A stretch of DNA of 64,000 nt from Craspedostauros australis (lineage: Eukaryota; Bacillariophyta; Bacillariophyceae; Mastogloiales; Achnanthaceae). Each line of letters opens with the position of its first letter. Positions within the stretch are counted from its first letter, which is position 1. The stretch spans positions 124,001 through 188,000 of the forward strand of contig JAMXDE010000007.1 of NCBI GenBank assembly GCA_026770025.1, in the 5' to 3' direction. Below the pieces are notes generated by a model. The model made no database searches. It saw nothing but the letters and a program-made list of their open reading frames with translations, and was not told the DNA's origin. Positions 41,569-53,330 of this stretch are shown one piece after another. Position numbers and translations under genes: made by a program.

Positions 41569-44149
41569 CTAGGATGGGCAACTGCCAACGCTGGCCGTGT
41601 CCCAAAACCAAAAATCTCCACCTGACGCAACTGTGACACCGTCCAATAAGATTGTGTAGGACCCTTCGCCATAGGAACAGCAGATGCCATCAGCGAATAG
41701 ATCAAGGATCACAAATTCCATACAAACGGAGGAACCGACGCAGATTCTGCTGACGAATAGCTGTGGAGCGCCATCTGGATACGGACCACCTTGAATGACG
41801 AAGCTGGTGCCATCTGTGATTGACCAGGTTGTTTCTGAGCCATAGTCGTCAGTCATGATACGGACTTCTACCATGGTCTCATCCACAGCGCATTGCGGCG
41901 CACTAGAGCACCCGCTCCCCTCACAATGGAATGTCATGAGATGCCCTGATGCGCTGATATCCGTGATCTTGAGCCCTGTTGTCTGGATGGTTCCATGTTG
42001 GTAACTGTCGGTGTTCGGGTAGATACTGCTTCCAAGTGCGGGATCATTCGATGGCAACAACCTATCGACGCCATTTCCATGAAAAACATCGCCCGAATCA
42101 CCCCAATTGGCATTCCGTTCGAGATTGTACAATCCGTCAGCTTGCAGCAACGCAACCTGGTAATGCTTGTTGCTCTTTGGCCATCCTGGCAGTCCTGGCT
42201 GTCCTGGGTAGCCTTGGTCGTACCGCTGTGTGGCTTTCTCCGTATCGATGTGCCAGATGCAGAGACCTCCTTGAGGCATGTCCTGGTCGGATTGAAGCGG
42301 TTGGCGGTTCTCGATGAGCAAGTATCTACAAAGAGAGGCGAAGCATTGAGCGATGAGATAGACAGCGAACGAGATGAAGTGAGACGCGAGAGGGCTGAAT
42401 AGGAAGGATTAAGGCTCAGACAAGCGAGGGAGGCGCATCGCGAGAATGTGACGCCCGGTGCCACACAATCCAGTACATATTCTTGCATCGACAAAACATC
42501 CATCCACCACCATCCACCCGCACACGAAGAGTCAACGTCGCCAGCATACGAACTCACTCTCCGACTGGATATCCGCCTTCCCCATCCCCGATTTTGTAAA
42601 CATCCTTGTTGGTCTGGACTGCTGCGATTTGGTTGACGCCGTTGGCAGGTCGCTTTGGAGTTATCCAATTGAGCGCTATTTTGCTCCAAGCACAAGGGTG
42701 GGGAGGATGATACTGATCGCCGCTGAATCCCCAGCTGTTTGCCATAAGACCGAAATAACCGATACCACGACCATCGCCATCTCTATCGTACAGGTCAGGT
42801 AGGCCGAGGAAGTGACCAAGCTCGTGTGTTATCACGCCAACGCGCGTGATGTTCGTACCGGAGATGCTCCACATACCAGGGTTCATGTGATAGTCTTGAA
42901 TCGCGATGCCGTCCCAGGTTGTAAAGTTGCTGAGCAGTGCCCCTCTGTGAGACCAGATGCGATTACTCTGGCTAGTGCCATACGCGTCTGGGTCCACTGA
43001 AGCTTCTGCCCCATACCCAGAATGGATGATCGTGAAACCGTCAATCCAACCGTCGTTGTCGGTGTCGAACTGGGTGAAGTCGGTCTGTGCATCGTCAAGA
43101 ATCGTCAACGCTTCGAGAATGCATGAATGAAGAGTTATAGATCTCCCAGAAAGGCCATTGGCGCATGCTGCCTCAGTCGAAGGAATAGTGATCCACTCGG
43201 TAACTGTTGACTCGACGTCCAGCTGATCGTACGAGAACTCAGCGTACATATGCTTCACGGATCCGGTTGGGGCGGAGGGTGGCATTTCGTTCTTCCCAGC
43301 ATTCATGAGGTCCACATACTGTTGACGAGTTGGGAGGGGACGATTTGCGTGGTCGTGGAAACGCAGAAGGATGACCAAGTTCTCAAGCGTGCCTGTTGTA
43401 GCGGCAAGCCGGCGCTGGCGATGCTCCCGCAGCTCCCGATAGTCCGGATGGTCCTCCATCAAATGGCGACCGGAGATGTCATCGATGGAGGGCTCTGGCT
43501 TAGGGTTAATGAGATGCTTTGGCCATCCAGCAGCCTTCGGGTTGAAAGTTCCTCCAACTTTGTGTTCGGAAGGCACGAGGCTGGTGCCATCCGGGTTCAT
43601 CTTGGCGTAGACGAAGTCACCTGTATCGTTCTGGATGATAGTGTAGTCTGGGAGTCCAGAGAAACCGGCACACAGCAATGAAATACAAAAGCAGCGACGC
43701 AATGTCGAATGAGAAAACAAGAATGTACGAAGTATCATCTGTGCTCTCTGATAGACTGCGACTACAGTACACCCTTGCTATACCTCGCCCTTGCGCCATC
43801 CGAGTATGTCGATGAAGCTTGACAGTGCCGCAATGGCGAGGGCGATCGCAAGTCCCCGAAAACAAGTCGACGTCTTGCGTTTGTGTCGCTTTGCTGGAAG
43901 TATGATGATGGCACCAGCAAAAGTAGAATATCATACTCTTGAGACAGACTTACCCTCCATATCGGTGATGTCGTGGTGAAGCTCGTTGCCATGCATGCAA
44001 ACCACGATCTTCGTGCCGTCCGGTTGATGACTTTCGATCGGATTGGGATTCGCCATCATGGCGACGCATGGAGCCAGTAACCACGACGACATGAATGCAA
44101 TGGCTGCCGCTAAGGCGATTCCGCCTTTCTTCATATCTTCAATCTTCAT
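41569..44149 (-). CDS. Secreted M6-family (immune inhibitor A-like) metalloprotease
   Basis: Exons on the minus strand: 44149-43954, 43647-42558, 42325-41569. Both introns (43648-43953 and 42326-42557) have GT-AG borders and matching phases (1 and 2). 680 residues. The start at 44149 opens a signal peptide (KKGGIALAAAIAFMSSWLL, to about 30). A pro-region with the M6 pattern follows (NPNPIESHQPDGTKIVV ... YTIIQNDTGDFVYAKMNPDG). The zinc-binding helix HELGHFLGLPDLYD lies at about residue 335, with a downstream NSWGFSGDQ. The C-terminal ~100 residues are a beta-rich domain (DDYGSETTW ... DGICCSYGEGSYTI) found in other stramenopile secreted proteins. It likely cleaves extracellular or cell-surface protein. 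Confidence 0.87.
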
Positions 44150-44387
44150 CGTCGTTATCGTTTCTCGAGTGCTGTTGGATATCGGGGTTGTTGTCACTGG
44201 TGTGGGCATCGACGTTTCGAAGAAATTATGAGTGGAACATCTGCTTCGATAGAATTGATCTTGTGAGCACATGTACAAGTACGAGGATCTCTGCGGGCAC
44301 ACATAATGTTCCTGCAGTGTTTCTTGCTTTTCTGATGGTGTAGTAAATCAGCTGTGGCTGCTGTGGCTGCTGTGGCCGTTGTGTGCT

Positions 44388-44412
44388 GGGTTGGGTTGGG
44401 TTGGGTTGGGTT
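44388..44412 (+). repeat. (GGGTT)5 microsatellite
   Basis: Five tandem GGGTT units, ending in a CGGTT variant. It is a 5-mer in the interior of the window with genes on both sides, so it is not a telomere. Shorter TTGGG runs also occur 5' of SF3B2. Confidence 0.8.
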
Positions 44413-44489
44413 CGGTTGCGATCATGAAATCGAATGCGATCATGTGGCTGCGATCATGCGGCTGCGGTCATGTTGGCTTCATTTATGAG

Positions 44490-44565
44490 GCTGCATTCAT
44501 GAAGGTGCATCCATGAAGGTGCATCCATGAAGGTGCGTCCATGAAGGTGTATCCATGAAGATGCG
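44490..44565 (+). repeat. 14-bp tandem repeat (GCATCCATGAAGGT)
   Basis: About five imperfect tandem copies, with single-base variants (GCGTCC, GTATCC, AAGAT). Non-coding. Confidence 0.8.
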
Positions 44566-45040
44566 ATCTTGGGGCTGCAATCGCGCGGTTGAGAAATTAT
44601 GGACACCGTCCACCAAGGTCGCATGCCACATGAGCTTTGGGAACACAATTCACAAGATCGGCATCGCAGACACAAGAACACAAGGCGGCTGGTTGCTCTC
44701 TCGGTCAAGTGCCATACATGTAGCTCCTTCCGCTGTATCGCGCCTATGTTCTTTGGCGTGTTTGGAGGTGCCACTCCGATGCGCGTCTTTTTCCAAATGT
44801 GTCAAGAAACGCGATTGCTGTTGCAGCGAAAGTGGCCCTCGAATCGGATGCTGGAGACGGTCTGAGAGGTAGCCCCATGGCCACCTTTCTGTTGTGGGTT
44901 TTCCGTTCGTCTTGGGCTAGTGACATCCGGGTTCTGGATACGATTTTGCTCCAATAAATGCCAGAATGCGAGGAACAACATACCGACGCCGGACACACGA
45001 TTGGTAGAACAAATAATAAGCCTCCATCTAGCCGAACAGA

Positions 45041-45094
45041 GGAGAATAGAGGATTCTGGGGAACAGAGGAGAATAGAGGATTCTGGGGAACAGA
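45041..45094 (+). repeat. 27-bp perfect tandem duplication
   Basis: Two identical head-to-tail copies of a 27-bp unit beginning GGAGAATAGAGG and ending GGAACAGA; non-coding context. Confidence 0.85.
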
Positions 45095-45794
45095 GCGAGG
45101 ACAAGGGATAGTCATGCGCAGCCTCCCGGTTTGAAAAGAAGTCAGTTGGCCAGTCGGACTTCGGAGTGTCTTCTTCAAGATGGTCTTTGGAGACTGGAAC
45201 GGCTTCGACGAACCTAAGCCACCTGTTTGGTTGAGGGCAACGCTCTATCAAGTCGCATCTGCACTTCGACGGAACAATCTGTGCTGAGCATGAAGTAGGT
45301 AAGAGCGCATGGACAACTCTCCTCAACAGTGCATTGTCAGCATGAGCTCTCATAGCACACTCTTCTGAAGCCCAGCAACATTGCCACATGTGCTGGTACG
45401 ACGTTGAAAGCGATGTTCATCTACTTGTGTAATGTTGATGCCTTTGTCTATTGATTCACTGATGACTGTCGCTATCACAATGGTGCCGTGTGGGCATGAA
45501 CTGCGATGACTTGCAAACGGAATCGAGTGCTCTGTGCAGGTGTCCGAAGTGTTCGCGTGGTGGCAACACCATGCGATTCTGGTCTCACTTGTGATCATGC
45601 TATGCGTTTAAATCGCTGTTGTTTCGTCTCAGATTCTCCGGTGCAAGTATGTGTGGTATGGTTGACTCTAAATGGTCGGAGACCGCACTGGAATGGGCTG
45701 TATCGACAGCCTTTTGTGCTGCTCTCTCTCTCTCTCTCTCTAGACGGGGTTGCCTTCAATCATGTTGGTGGAAGGCGGAGACGACAAGGTTGCA

Positions 45795-46448
45795 TCATAA
45801 TCGTCGTACGGAATCGTTGGCGTTCATATCTTCATTCTTATCCACCCCTACGAACGTTGCAGGTGCGTTGGCTTGGCCGAAAGCTGGCTGAGATGATGTG
45901 ACAGCATCAGGTTCGCAGCTCTTCTCAATTCCAGCGGCGCACATGTTTTGAGGTGAAACGATTGATGATGGGGCACTAAGGGTGCGTTCCATGGTCGGCA
46001 CCATGTTGGAATCCTGCATTGTTGATGAGGCGATGTTGGTGGGCATGAAAAGATATCGATGGTAAGGTCCCAGAAAGTATTCCTGGATCCATTGGCTGGT
46101 ACAGATCATGATCTTGGTGTCGCCGCTGATGGTGGGGCCATCAACGAAAGTGTTGGAGGCATGGTCTGGAATGCGCTGTCTCGTGTCATCGATCAGCACG
46201 ATGCCGCGCGCCAATTGCAACTGGATGGAGACGTGTTGGAATGCCAATCGATATATCAAATCATGGTAGACCCGCGGTAGTCGTCCCACGTTGTGATAAT
46301 CGAACAATGCCAGCGGCACATTCGTGAACTGCATAGGGGTGCAGAACAGGCAACATTTGAGGTAGTACGATAATCTGGCCACGTCGTTCTGCGGAATGAC
46401 TGCTGGGCCACCAAAAGGTATTCTCATTGAGCTACGTTGTCTGTTCAT
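45795..46448 (-). CDS. Hypothetical protein
   Basis: Intact 217-residue frame. The N-terminal two thirds look globular (YYLKCCLFCTPMQF, RVYHDLIYRLAFQHVSIQL, GDTKIMICTSQWIQEYFLGP) and the last third is Ser/Pro/Asn-rich and disordered. No signal peptide, membrane segment or known family is recognised. The ATG at 46448 sits in ACATGA, just after a Ser-rich frame in another phase that is probably the 5' UTR. It could be the last exon of a larger gene. Support is composition and length only. Confidence 0.35.
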   Translation of the reverse strand: MNRQRSSMRIPFGGPAVIPQNDVARLSYYLKCCLFCTPMQFTNVPLALFDYHNVGRLPRVYHDLIYRLAFQHVSIQLQLARGIVLIDDTRQRIPDHASNTFVDGPTISGDTKIMICTSQWIQEYFLGPYHRYLFMPTNIASSTMQDSNMVPTMERTLSAPSSIVSPQNMCAAGIEKSCEPDAVTSSQPAFGQANAPATFVGVDKNEDMNANDSVRRL

Positions 46449-48200
46449 GTTGTCTGTTCTGCGCTTGTCGCAACTGTCTTGTTGGCTTGGAATGATGGGG
46501 TGGTTTTGCTCTTGCTACTGCTGCTACTGCTGCTGTTGCTGTTTGTTGATGTCCCGAGGCTGTTTGCTTTTGGTTTTGGTTTTGTTGGTTGCGATTTTAT
46601 GATGTGACGTTTGTCGTACTGATACAATCCACGAATGTCGCTTGGGCAAGAGGAAGGAGTCAGAGTATGTGGTGTCGACGAGGCCTGCGGTTTGCGATAG
46701 AGCTGTGCGATGCTGTTGATTGAGTTTGTGACCAGTTGGGTTGGTCTGGGACGCGTAGGATGTATTGAATGTATTGGATGTGCTGGGTGTCTGGATGGAT
46801 CGATTCGCGGATGTCGCTCGTCGTTACCTCTTCTCACGATCACAGTTTCGCGACTCCTCCCAGCCCCGCTCTTGTTGTGGCGGTCGTAGTTTTGCATTTG
46901 GTGGTTGTTCTTTTTCTCATTTGGACATACATACCCGCGGCGAATTGATAAATGTCATCACACGAACTGATGCCTCTTTGTGGCACGAATGGAGTGGAAC
47001 GCAATAAACACCCTGTGGATATACATACAATTTGGGCGACAAAGAACAAGTCGCCTGTTGTTCTTGTTTAGTTCTCCACACAAGTGGAATAGTCCCCAAT
47101 TGGTGTTGATATCCGGATTTACTTCCGATTCTCCACCAACCAATATTTACTTGCTTGTGTTCCTCACGACGAGCATTATTCTCCTGTGGCGAAATGTGAA
47201 CGCAATTCACACAGAATTTCTTTGCCGAAGGGCACTCGTGATTCGACGATATATATGGCATGAGACAAATTGTGACATAGTGGACGAAATTATGATAAGA
47301 TTAGAAGATCACTGCAACACCGCTCGTTTGCTCCGATGATTTGTCCATACTGCAAAATGTCTCTCTTGACCAACACCATCTTCTTTTTCTCACACTTGAT
47401 GTTTCGCACTGTTTCCATTGTTGATCGAGAGAAACGATCGGAGAAATTCGAAGAAGTCTCCAGTGACTCACAACAACAAGAACGAAGCGGAGATGTTTGT
47501 GCCCCGTTTTCTGTCTCAACCAAACTGAGAACACACAGAGGTCAAAACCTCCATCTCATCGACAGCCTCACCGGTCGCAAACGCCGTGCACAAACAACAT
47601 GGCTTTGTCATCCCTTCGAATGCAAATATCCACCATCGCCAACAACAACAAAAGTCGCGGAGTACTCTCTGCAGTCGTAACATCTTGATGGACGTGACCT
47701 GTGCCGTCGGCATGAAAACTTGGTTGCCTCATGTGATGGATGTCGCTGGACGCAACGTCCACAACATCTTACTGTTCACTTCCAGCCATCATCAAATCTT
47801 CGCCGAGACCGAGGACACAAGCGCTTCCAGAAGGAGATGAACTGACACTATCTCAATACTTGGGCTGTGTGCATCACCGCTGCTCTGTGCAAACATTGGA
47901 GCTGCTCGCTTCTGCTGCTGACACTGCTTGTCGTCGCTTCTTCCGTCGACCGTGGCGGAACAACTGACAGAAGAGAAACGAGGATGCAAAACACGGAGTC
48001 CCAACATCTTCCCCTACCCCATCGCGCACGCATCATTCATCGTCTATGGCAATCACCATTCACGGCATTGGGAGGGGAGGCTTGCATGTTCCAAGGGCCC
48101 AACATTCCACTCTCCCTGTCAAAGTAAATAATGCTCTACAAATATTATAGAAACATGTATGACAGATGAGAGTGGATGGCGTCACGGCACTCTCGGCGAC
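46449..48200. other. Intergenic region without a recognised gene
   Basis: 1.75 kb. Several short frames occur, none longer than about 150 codons or protein-like. CTG/TGC-type trinucleotide runs appear at about 46500-46545. The right end is the 3' flank of the K+ channel gene. Confidence 0.4.
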
Positions 48201-50024
48201 TTACTCCTTCGCTTTGCCGGCGGCGATGTCGGCTTTGTTGATGAAGCCAGTCTTGCTGATATCAAACGAGCGGAACAAGGCCTTCAGCTCGTCAATGTCC
48301 TCCTTGTCGACCTTCTGCAAAGCGACCAGCATGTGCGAGAGGAATTCGCCTTCGCTCACTTTGCCATCATGGTCGGTGTCCATCCGGTGCAAGTCGACCA
48401 GCGTCATGGATCGACCCAGGAAACGATCTTCGAAGGCATCCGCCTTGGTCTCGAAGAATATTCCCGCGATGCGTCCAAGGAACTCTCCCATCACGGCAAC
48501 CGCCAGCGGTATGTACAGGATGCAAAGGACCCTGGTGAGTTCATTGCCAGGGCTCAGGTCACCGAACCCGATGGTGGTTCCGGTGATCGTGCACCAGTAG
48601 ATGCTGCACGAGGACACGGCACATCAAACGACGGAAGAAATTGGAAAACAAAAAGGAGAAACAAAGCATGGTGTGGATGCCAAGTGCATTCTTCATGTCA
48701 GGGTTGATCTCATCAAGTCCTGGATTGCCTGCATTTACGCGTGCAGCATTTGCTTCCACGCTTGGAGAGGTCAATTTCATGATTGAGAAATGGCGCCAGT
48801 GCACTGTATGGTACACGTATCCTTTGGTTGGGCGACATCGAGCAACGACAGATTGGTTGGGGAGAGAGCGCACTGCGGCTTACCTTTCGACGAACGACCA
48901 AGGCTCGTTGAGGCAGATGGGAATGGCCAGCAAGATCAAGACCAGAATGACTGGAAGCTCGAGCGCGATGATCGAGCAAACCTTGCCGATTGTCGTCGTC
49001 CTCTGCGTGGACTGAAGCTTGTTGCCGCTCGCAGTATTGGTGCTGGGTTTCGTATCAATAATCACTGTGCCCTCTTCTGTAACTTCTTGCACCGCGTTGA
49101 GCACGACCTTCCGCGCATCCGCCATGCGTTCTTCGATCATATTCTCGTGCTGTTCGAAGATGAGCGTGCCGAAGATGCCAAGGAAGATACCGAGGATGAT
49201 GATGCCAAGCAATGACAAAAAGACGACGAACAGCATGCTGGCATCGCTCGTTGGTGAAAAGTCGCCATACCCTACGACATCCCCATCGTTTGCGGGGGGT
49301 GTTTGAGAGTATCGGGTGGATGTCACATATCCGTACGTTTGTTGCAGTGCCGTTCATCCGTTTCCGATGCGTTGATTTGTTGTTGGTAGTGTTGTTGTGA
49401 TGGAGCATATGTACCACACGCATGGATGCGCCAGCATTCGTACGCTCCCATTTGCACGCAGAGAGAACGCACGAATGAGCAGTGTGACAGATTGGTGATG
49501 CGATGTGAGACAGCCAAATGGAAAAGTGCATATTGATTGGATGTGCCACCACCATCGCCGCCACCACCAATTATACTGCACAACACCAGCGTGGGCATCA
49601 CAATTCCTTGCCTCCACAAGCGATACGTACCAACGGTGGTAAAGATCACGGTCGCAAAGTACATGGAGTCGATGATCGTCCACTTTTCAAAGACGAAGGA
49701 GAAACCGAGGATAGCAACTGCGAAGTACGCGGCGAGGTAGCAGATCGCGCTGCGCCAGGCTCTTGCCGAGTGGTGATAATCCGTCCATCGGTCCGTCAAG
49801 CCCTTCCTCGGTGATGGCGTTTCGATGGAGGAGTAATCCGCATTGGTCTGTCCACCGAGGATGGCCCGTGCTGGGCTGTAGGCGTTGCTTGCGTCCTCAG
49901 TTGCTGACGCTGATGCCGTCGCCGCTGATTGAACGTCCGTGCCGTCTCGACAGCATGAGGACGATGGCGGAAGCGACCCACCGGCTTTCCGCACAAGATC
50001 CACGAAGAAGTTGATGATGAACAT
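48201..50024 (-). CDS. Two-pore-domain K+ channel (TPK) with EF-hand tail
   Basis: Exons on the minus strand: 50024-49631, 49271-48884, 48603-48201; introns 49272-49630 and 48604-48883, GT-AG, phases match. 394 residues. Layout: N-terminal Ser-rich region, TM1 (about 85-110), pore 1 with TTVGYGD, TM2 (FVVFLSLLGIIILGIFLG), a cytosolic coil, TM3 (LELPVILVLILLAIPI), pore 2 with TTIGFGD, TM4 (ILYIPLAVAVMGEFLG). The tail has a canonical EF loop DTDHDGKVSEGE and a second, degenerate one (DISKTGFINKAD). Plant-type TPK channels are gated by Ca2+ through such EF hands, often at the vacuole. Intron 1 splits the first Gly codon of the first GYG. The frame extends upstream to 50450, but that part reads like 5' UTR. 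Confidence 0.88.
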
Positions 50025-50611
50025 GCCACCACTGCTGCTTCTGCTGCTACTTCTGCTGATACGACTGATGCTTCTTGATATGTCGATTCTGTACGCCTGC
50101 TGAAAGGCGGACGCTTCCTCTGATTCGATGGGTGGCCTCTTTGGTGCTGTTGCGATTGCTGTGTTGGTCAGAAGTGTGCTGTTTCTCTCTTCTCTCTCGG
50201 ATCTGGCTTTGTGGGCGAGTCGTTGTGGGGGAAAAGAACCCCTTCGAAGATACGTTTGGGAGTCAAGGGTAAATGGATTGCGAAGCGTATTTACAAATTT
50301 GACATCAACTGGACCGTTAGTGACACGGACACGTCTGCAAGTCTGTCCGGACAGGTATTGTTTGGACCGCATCTGTCTACTCACAAAGCAAGACACAAAC
50401 CTGAAGGCGACGTCTTCGTGAAGCACCGAGCTCTGCCATTCTTCAAACACAGGAGCACGTGGATATGGTACGTGTACTAACTGAAGTGTGCGAGTATTGA
50501 TATGGTCATCATCCTCGCCTAGTAGTAGTACAAATACAGTACCCTTTCTAGAGTCAAGTCGCTAATCAATAAATAAAGAAATAAATCAGCACCGGATCGC
50601 CTGTCGACGCC
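50025..50611. other. Intergenic region upstream of the K+ channel
   Basis: 587 bp between the channel start and the 3' end of the plastid-protein gene (both minus strand). The channel reading frame stays open to 50450, so part may be coding or 5' UTR. Nothing else seen. Confidence 0.35.
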
Positions 50612-52499
50612 TTAGCTTCCTCCGATCTGCATCTTTCCGTCCAAGTCGAAGCCTGGAAGGATGGCATTGTCGTCCTCATCCGGGTTGGTCCAAGGGGCAT
50701 TCTCCCCTCTGGCCTCGGCCTCCAGCTCCATCTTCTCCAAATCGAAAATCGACGTCGTCTCGTCTTCCCACATGCGGTCCTGCTGCTCGCGCAGGCTCAT
50801 GCCCTGGCCGTAAATTCTCGTGGCGACGACCTCGGCTTCCGACGCAATCTGCTTGATCCGCGATGCCAAATCGCCACGGTCGTCGTCGTACGACAGGTTT
50901 CCGAAATTCAACATGACGGCCTTGCAGGCGTTGATGAAGTCCGGTGGTGGGACGTCTGGCATTGCCTTGTCTTGCTCCGGCTGCTCTCCGTCGATGGCCT
51001 TCATTGCGTTCTCCGGAGTTCCGGCGACCTGGTAAGTTTGGAATGAAGTTGAGTCGAGACATTAAGATAGACAGATAGATAGATAGATAGAGAGAGAGAG
51101 ACAATCATGGATAGATGTATGCCATGTTGACACGCGTCCAACAAAAGAGTTTCACAAATGATGAGAAATGTACGTCGCCGCATGCACAAACCACAAACAA
51201 TAAATGACGCACAAACTTCGTAGTACAGTTGGCATGCGGATGATGTGACAGGCAACCCGAAGATATTGTCCCGACTCGAATTCGTACACAACACCACCAA
51301 GTACTCCACGAGTCGATACTCACCAACAGATTCTCCTTGGGAGTAAAGGCATCCTCGAGGATGGCCTCGCGCTCTTGCGAATTCTCCGCACGCAGCAGCT
51401 TGCGGATGAGACGAATTTCTTTGCTGGAGACCTGCTTGTCCTTTTCCTCCGCGGCGCGTTCGCGCAATCGCTTCATGAGATTGGCGGGACCGGCCGCACC
51501 GGCATCGCGCGCCTGCGTCTCGTTGGCCTCGAGGAGAAGCAGGACGGATTCGTCAATGTCGCCTTCGCGCGCCATCTTGACGATGGCACCCTCCATGCGC
51601 ATGGGGTCACCCAGCGACAGGATCTTCTGCAATGTCTCCGTCGCTGCCGCGATGCGCTTTTGCTGTTCCTGCGCCAAGGCCTGCAGCAGTGCGACGGCGC
51701 CTTCGTCGCCGCCGTTGGCACGCTCGGTGAGGACCTTGGCGAATTGGGCGTCGAATCGGTCGTAGTTGTTGGCCACGACCTTCTCGGGCGTTTCGCCAGA
51801 CTTGTAGGGTGGCAGGAACTTGGCGAGCTGGTCTTCGTAGCTCATGCGGATCTCCGGCGTGAGCTCCTGCTCAAAGAATGTCTTTTTCGGCGCCATGTCC
51901 GCCTCGGCCTGATCGTTGGCCGCAGAATCGATGGCAACGGCCTTCTTGAGGATGTCGGCGTTGGACAGCTTGCGACCTGCCGCGGCCTCCGCCTCGGCAT
52001 CGGCCACACGTCCGGCCTCCTGCTGTTCGGCTTCGGCGGCGGCGCGCGCCTCCGCTATTTTGGACAGCTCCGATGTCCTCTTGACCTCCTTGATCATGTC
52101 GTTGAGGTCCTTGAGAGCGTTGCGCTCATCTGGATCGGTGGAATTCTCCACCTTGTTGTCGAGCCAGGTGAGGAACTCCTCGTTCGTGGCCTCCTCGTAA
52201 CGGTTGATGATGTCCATGCGCGGGTCGTTGGTGGAAAAGACGAGATCGGCGAGGAACATTTCGAACTGGTCATTCATCTTGATGTCGGACTCGTTGGTGG
52301 AGCCCATGAGGTTGTAGTCGTCGCCGTTGATTTCATCGAGCAGTCCCTTCAACGCGGTGCCTGCAGACGCATGGCCCACGAAAGGCCTCGATGCGGAATT
52401 GCTGATCCTGCTGTTGCTGTTGGAGGCGACGAATGCCGGAGAGAATGCCGAGACGCATTCGGTCAAGAGAATTGCTGACAATGCGGTGGAGAGCTTCAT
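50612..52499 (-). CDS. Conserved plastid-targeted protein of unknown function
   Basis: Exons on the minus strand: 52499-51324 and 51028-50612; intron 51029-51323 is phase 0 (GTGAGT...CAG) and contains a GATA/GA microsatellite. 530 residues. The start at 52499 opens a signal peptide (MKLSTALSAILLTECVSA) followed at once by FSPAF, the heterokont plastid-import motif; the 98 codons upstream are Ser/His-rich and read as 5' UTR. The mature part is almost wholly helical and acidic, with Ala/Glu-rich coiled coil at about 200-250 and a conserved-looking segment VKMAREGDIDESVLLLLEAN. RLIRKLLRAENSQEREAILE follows. No catalytic motif is visible; a scaffold or assembly role is possible but unproven. Confidence 0.78.
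51068..51102 (+). repeat. (GATA)n/(GA)n microsatellite in an intron
   Basis: Tandem GATA units followed by GA units, inside the intron of the plastid-protein gene. Confidence 0.85.
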
Positions 52500-53330
52500 G
52501 GTTTTTAATAATCTGGATGGGTGCTGTTGATGATGGTGATGATGATGCTGATGATGATGTGTGGGTATAGTGGAGTATACGAGTACAGAGTTGGAGTATT
52601 GGTAGGTATGGGTGAAAGGGATGTTGGTGGAAGGAAGTTGATCTACTAAAGCAACTTGTTTCAATGAGTTCCGATTGATGACCGACAAGTGCGAGAGTGA
52701 TTGCGAGTGGAGCAGATCGTCTGACTTTGTGCATGTTGATGGTGGGCAACATCCATCCGTCCATCCATCCAGAAACGACACAGCCCAGCTCAACGCAACG
52801 CAACAAACTGCTCCCCATCAACCACATCTCCGTTGCAACGAAGAGAACGACGATTCGTTCACACCTCTCAGTCTTTGGTGGTTTGTCGTTCGTCGATTGT
52901 CATTCGTCGCAGGCACAATTCTTGTTGGTGACAACGAAGAACAAGAACGTCACACATCAGAAATGGGTGGAGGAAAACTGGCCGCAATCGGTTGAGTCAA
53001 AAGATACCTTCTGGTGTGCGTCTTTTTGAACCTTCGGAGTGCGGCTGGACGGAACATGTGATGATATGAATTGACAAGCACGACTAAGACTTCGAAAAAG
53101 GTCTGACACAGAAGCATCCAAAACACCCAGACATCGAATCAAGTCTGCCGCCAAACTCCCACACAAACATCCTTCTCTCTCTCTCTCCCTCACTACCTCT
53201 GCGCATCTGGACGAGTCGTCATAGTATCGCCAACATTACAAACATAGTCGTAACAAACATCACAAGCATCAACACCACAGCAACACCACGGCAACACAAA
53301 GAGGCAACAGAGAGAAAGTGCCATGTCAAG
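52500..53330. other. Divergent intergenic region
   Basis: 831 bp between the plastid-protein gene (minus) and the glycosyltransferase gene (plus). Short ATG/TGG-rich tract at 52525-52560 and a CT run at about 53173-53190. No gene recognised. Confidence 0.4.

Larger units (their letters stand above)
44150..45794. other. Gene-poor, repeat-bearing intergenic region
   Basis: 1.65 kb upstream of the M6 gene. It contains (GGGTT)5 at 44388-44412, a run of 14-bp units GCATCCATGAAGGT at about 44490-44565, a perfect 27-bp tandem duplication at 45041-45094, and a CT microsatellite at about 45722-45742. No ORF with protein-like features. Confidence 0.45.

Noticed and set aside
44388..44412. (GGGTT)5 as a telomere or internal telomeric tract
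   Set aside because: The unit is a 5-mer, only five copies, with genes on both sides; stramenopile telomeres are typically TTAGGG.
51375..52478. 367-codon plus-strand frame opposite the plastid protein
   Set aside because: Antisense shadow; the minus strand carries the signal peptide, import motif and an intron of correct phase.
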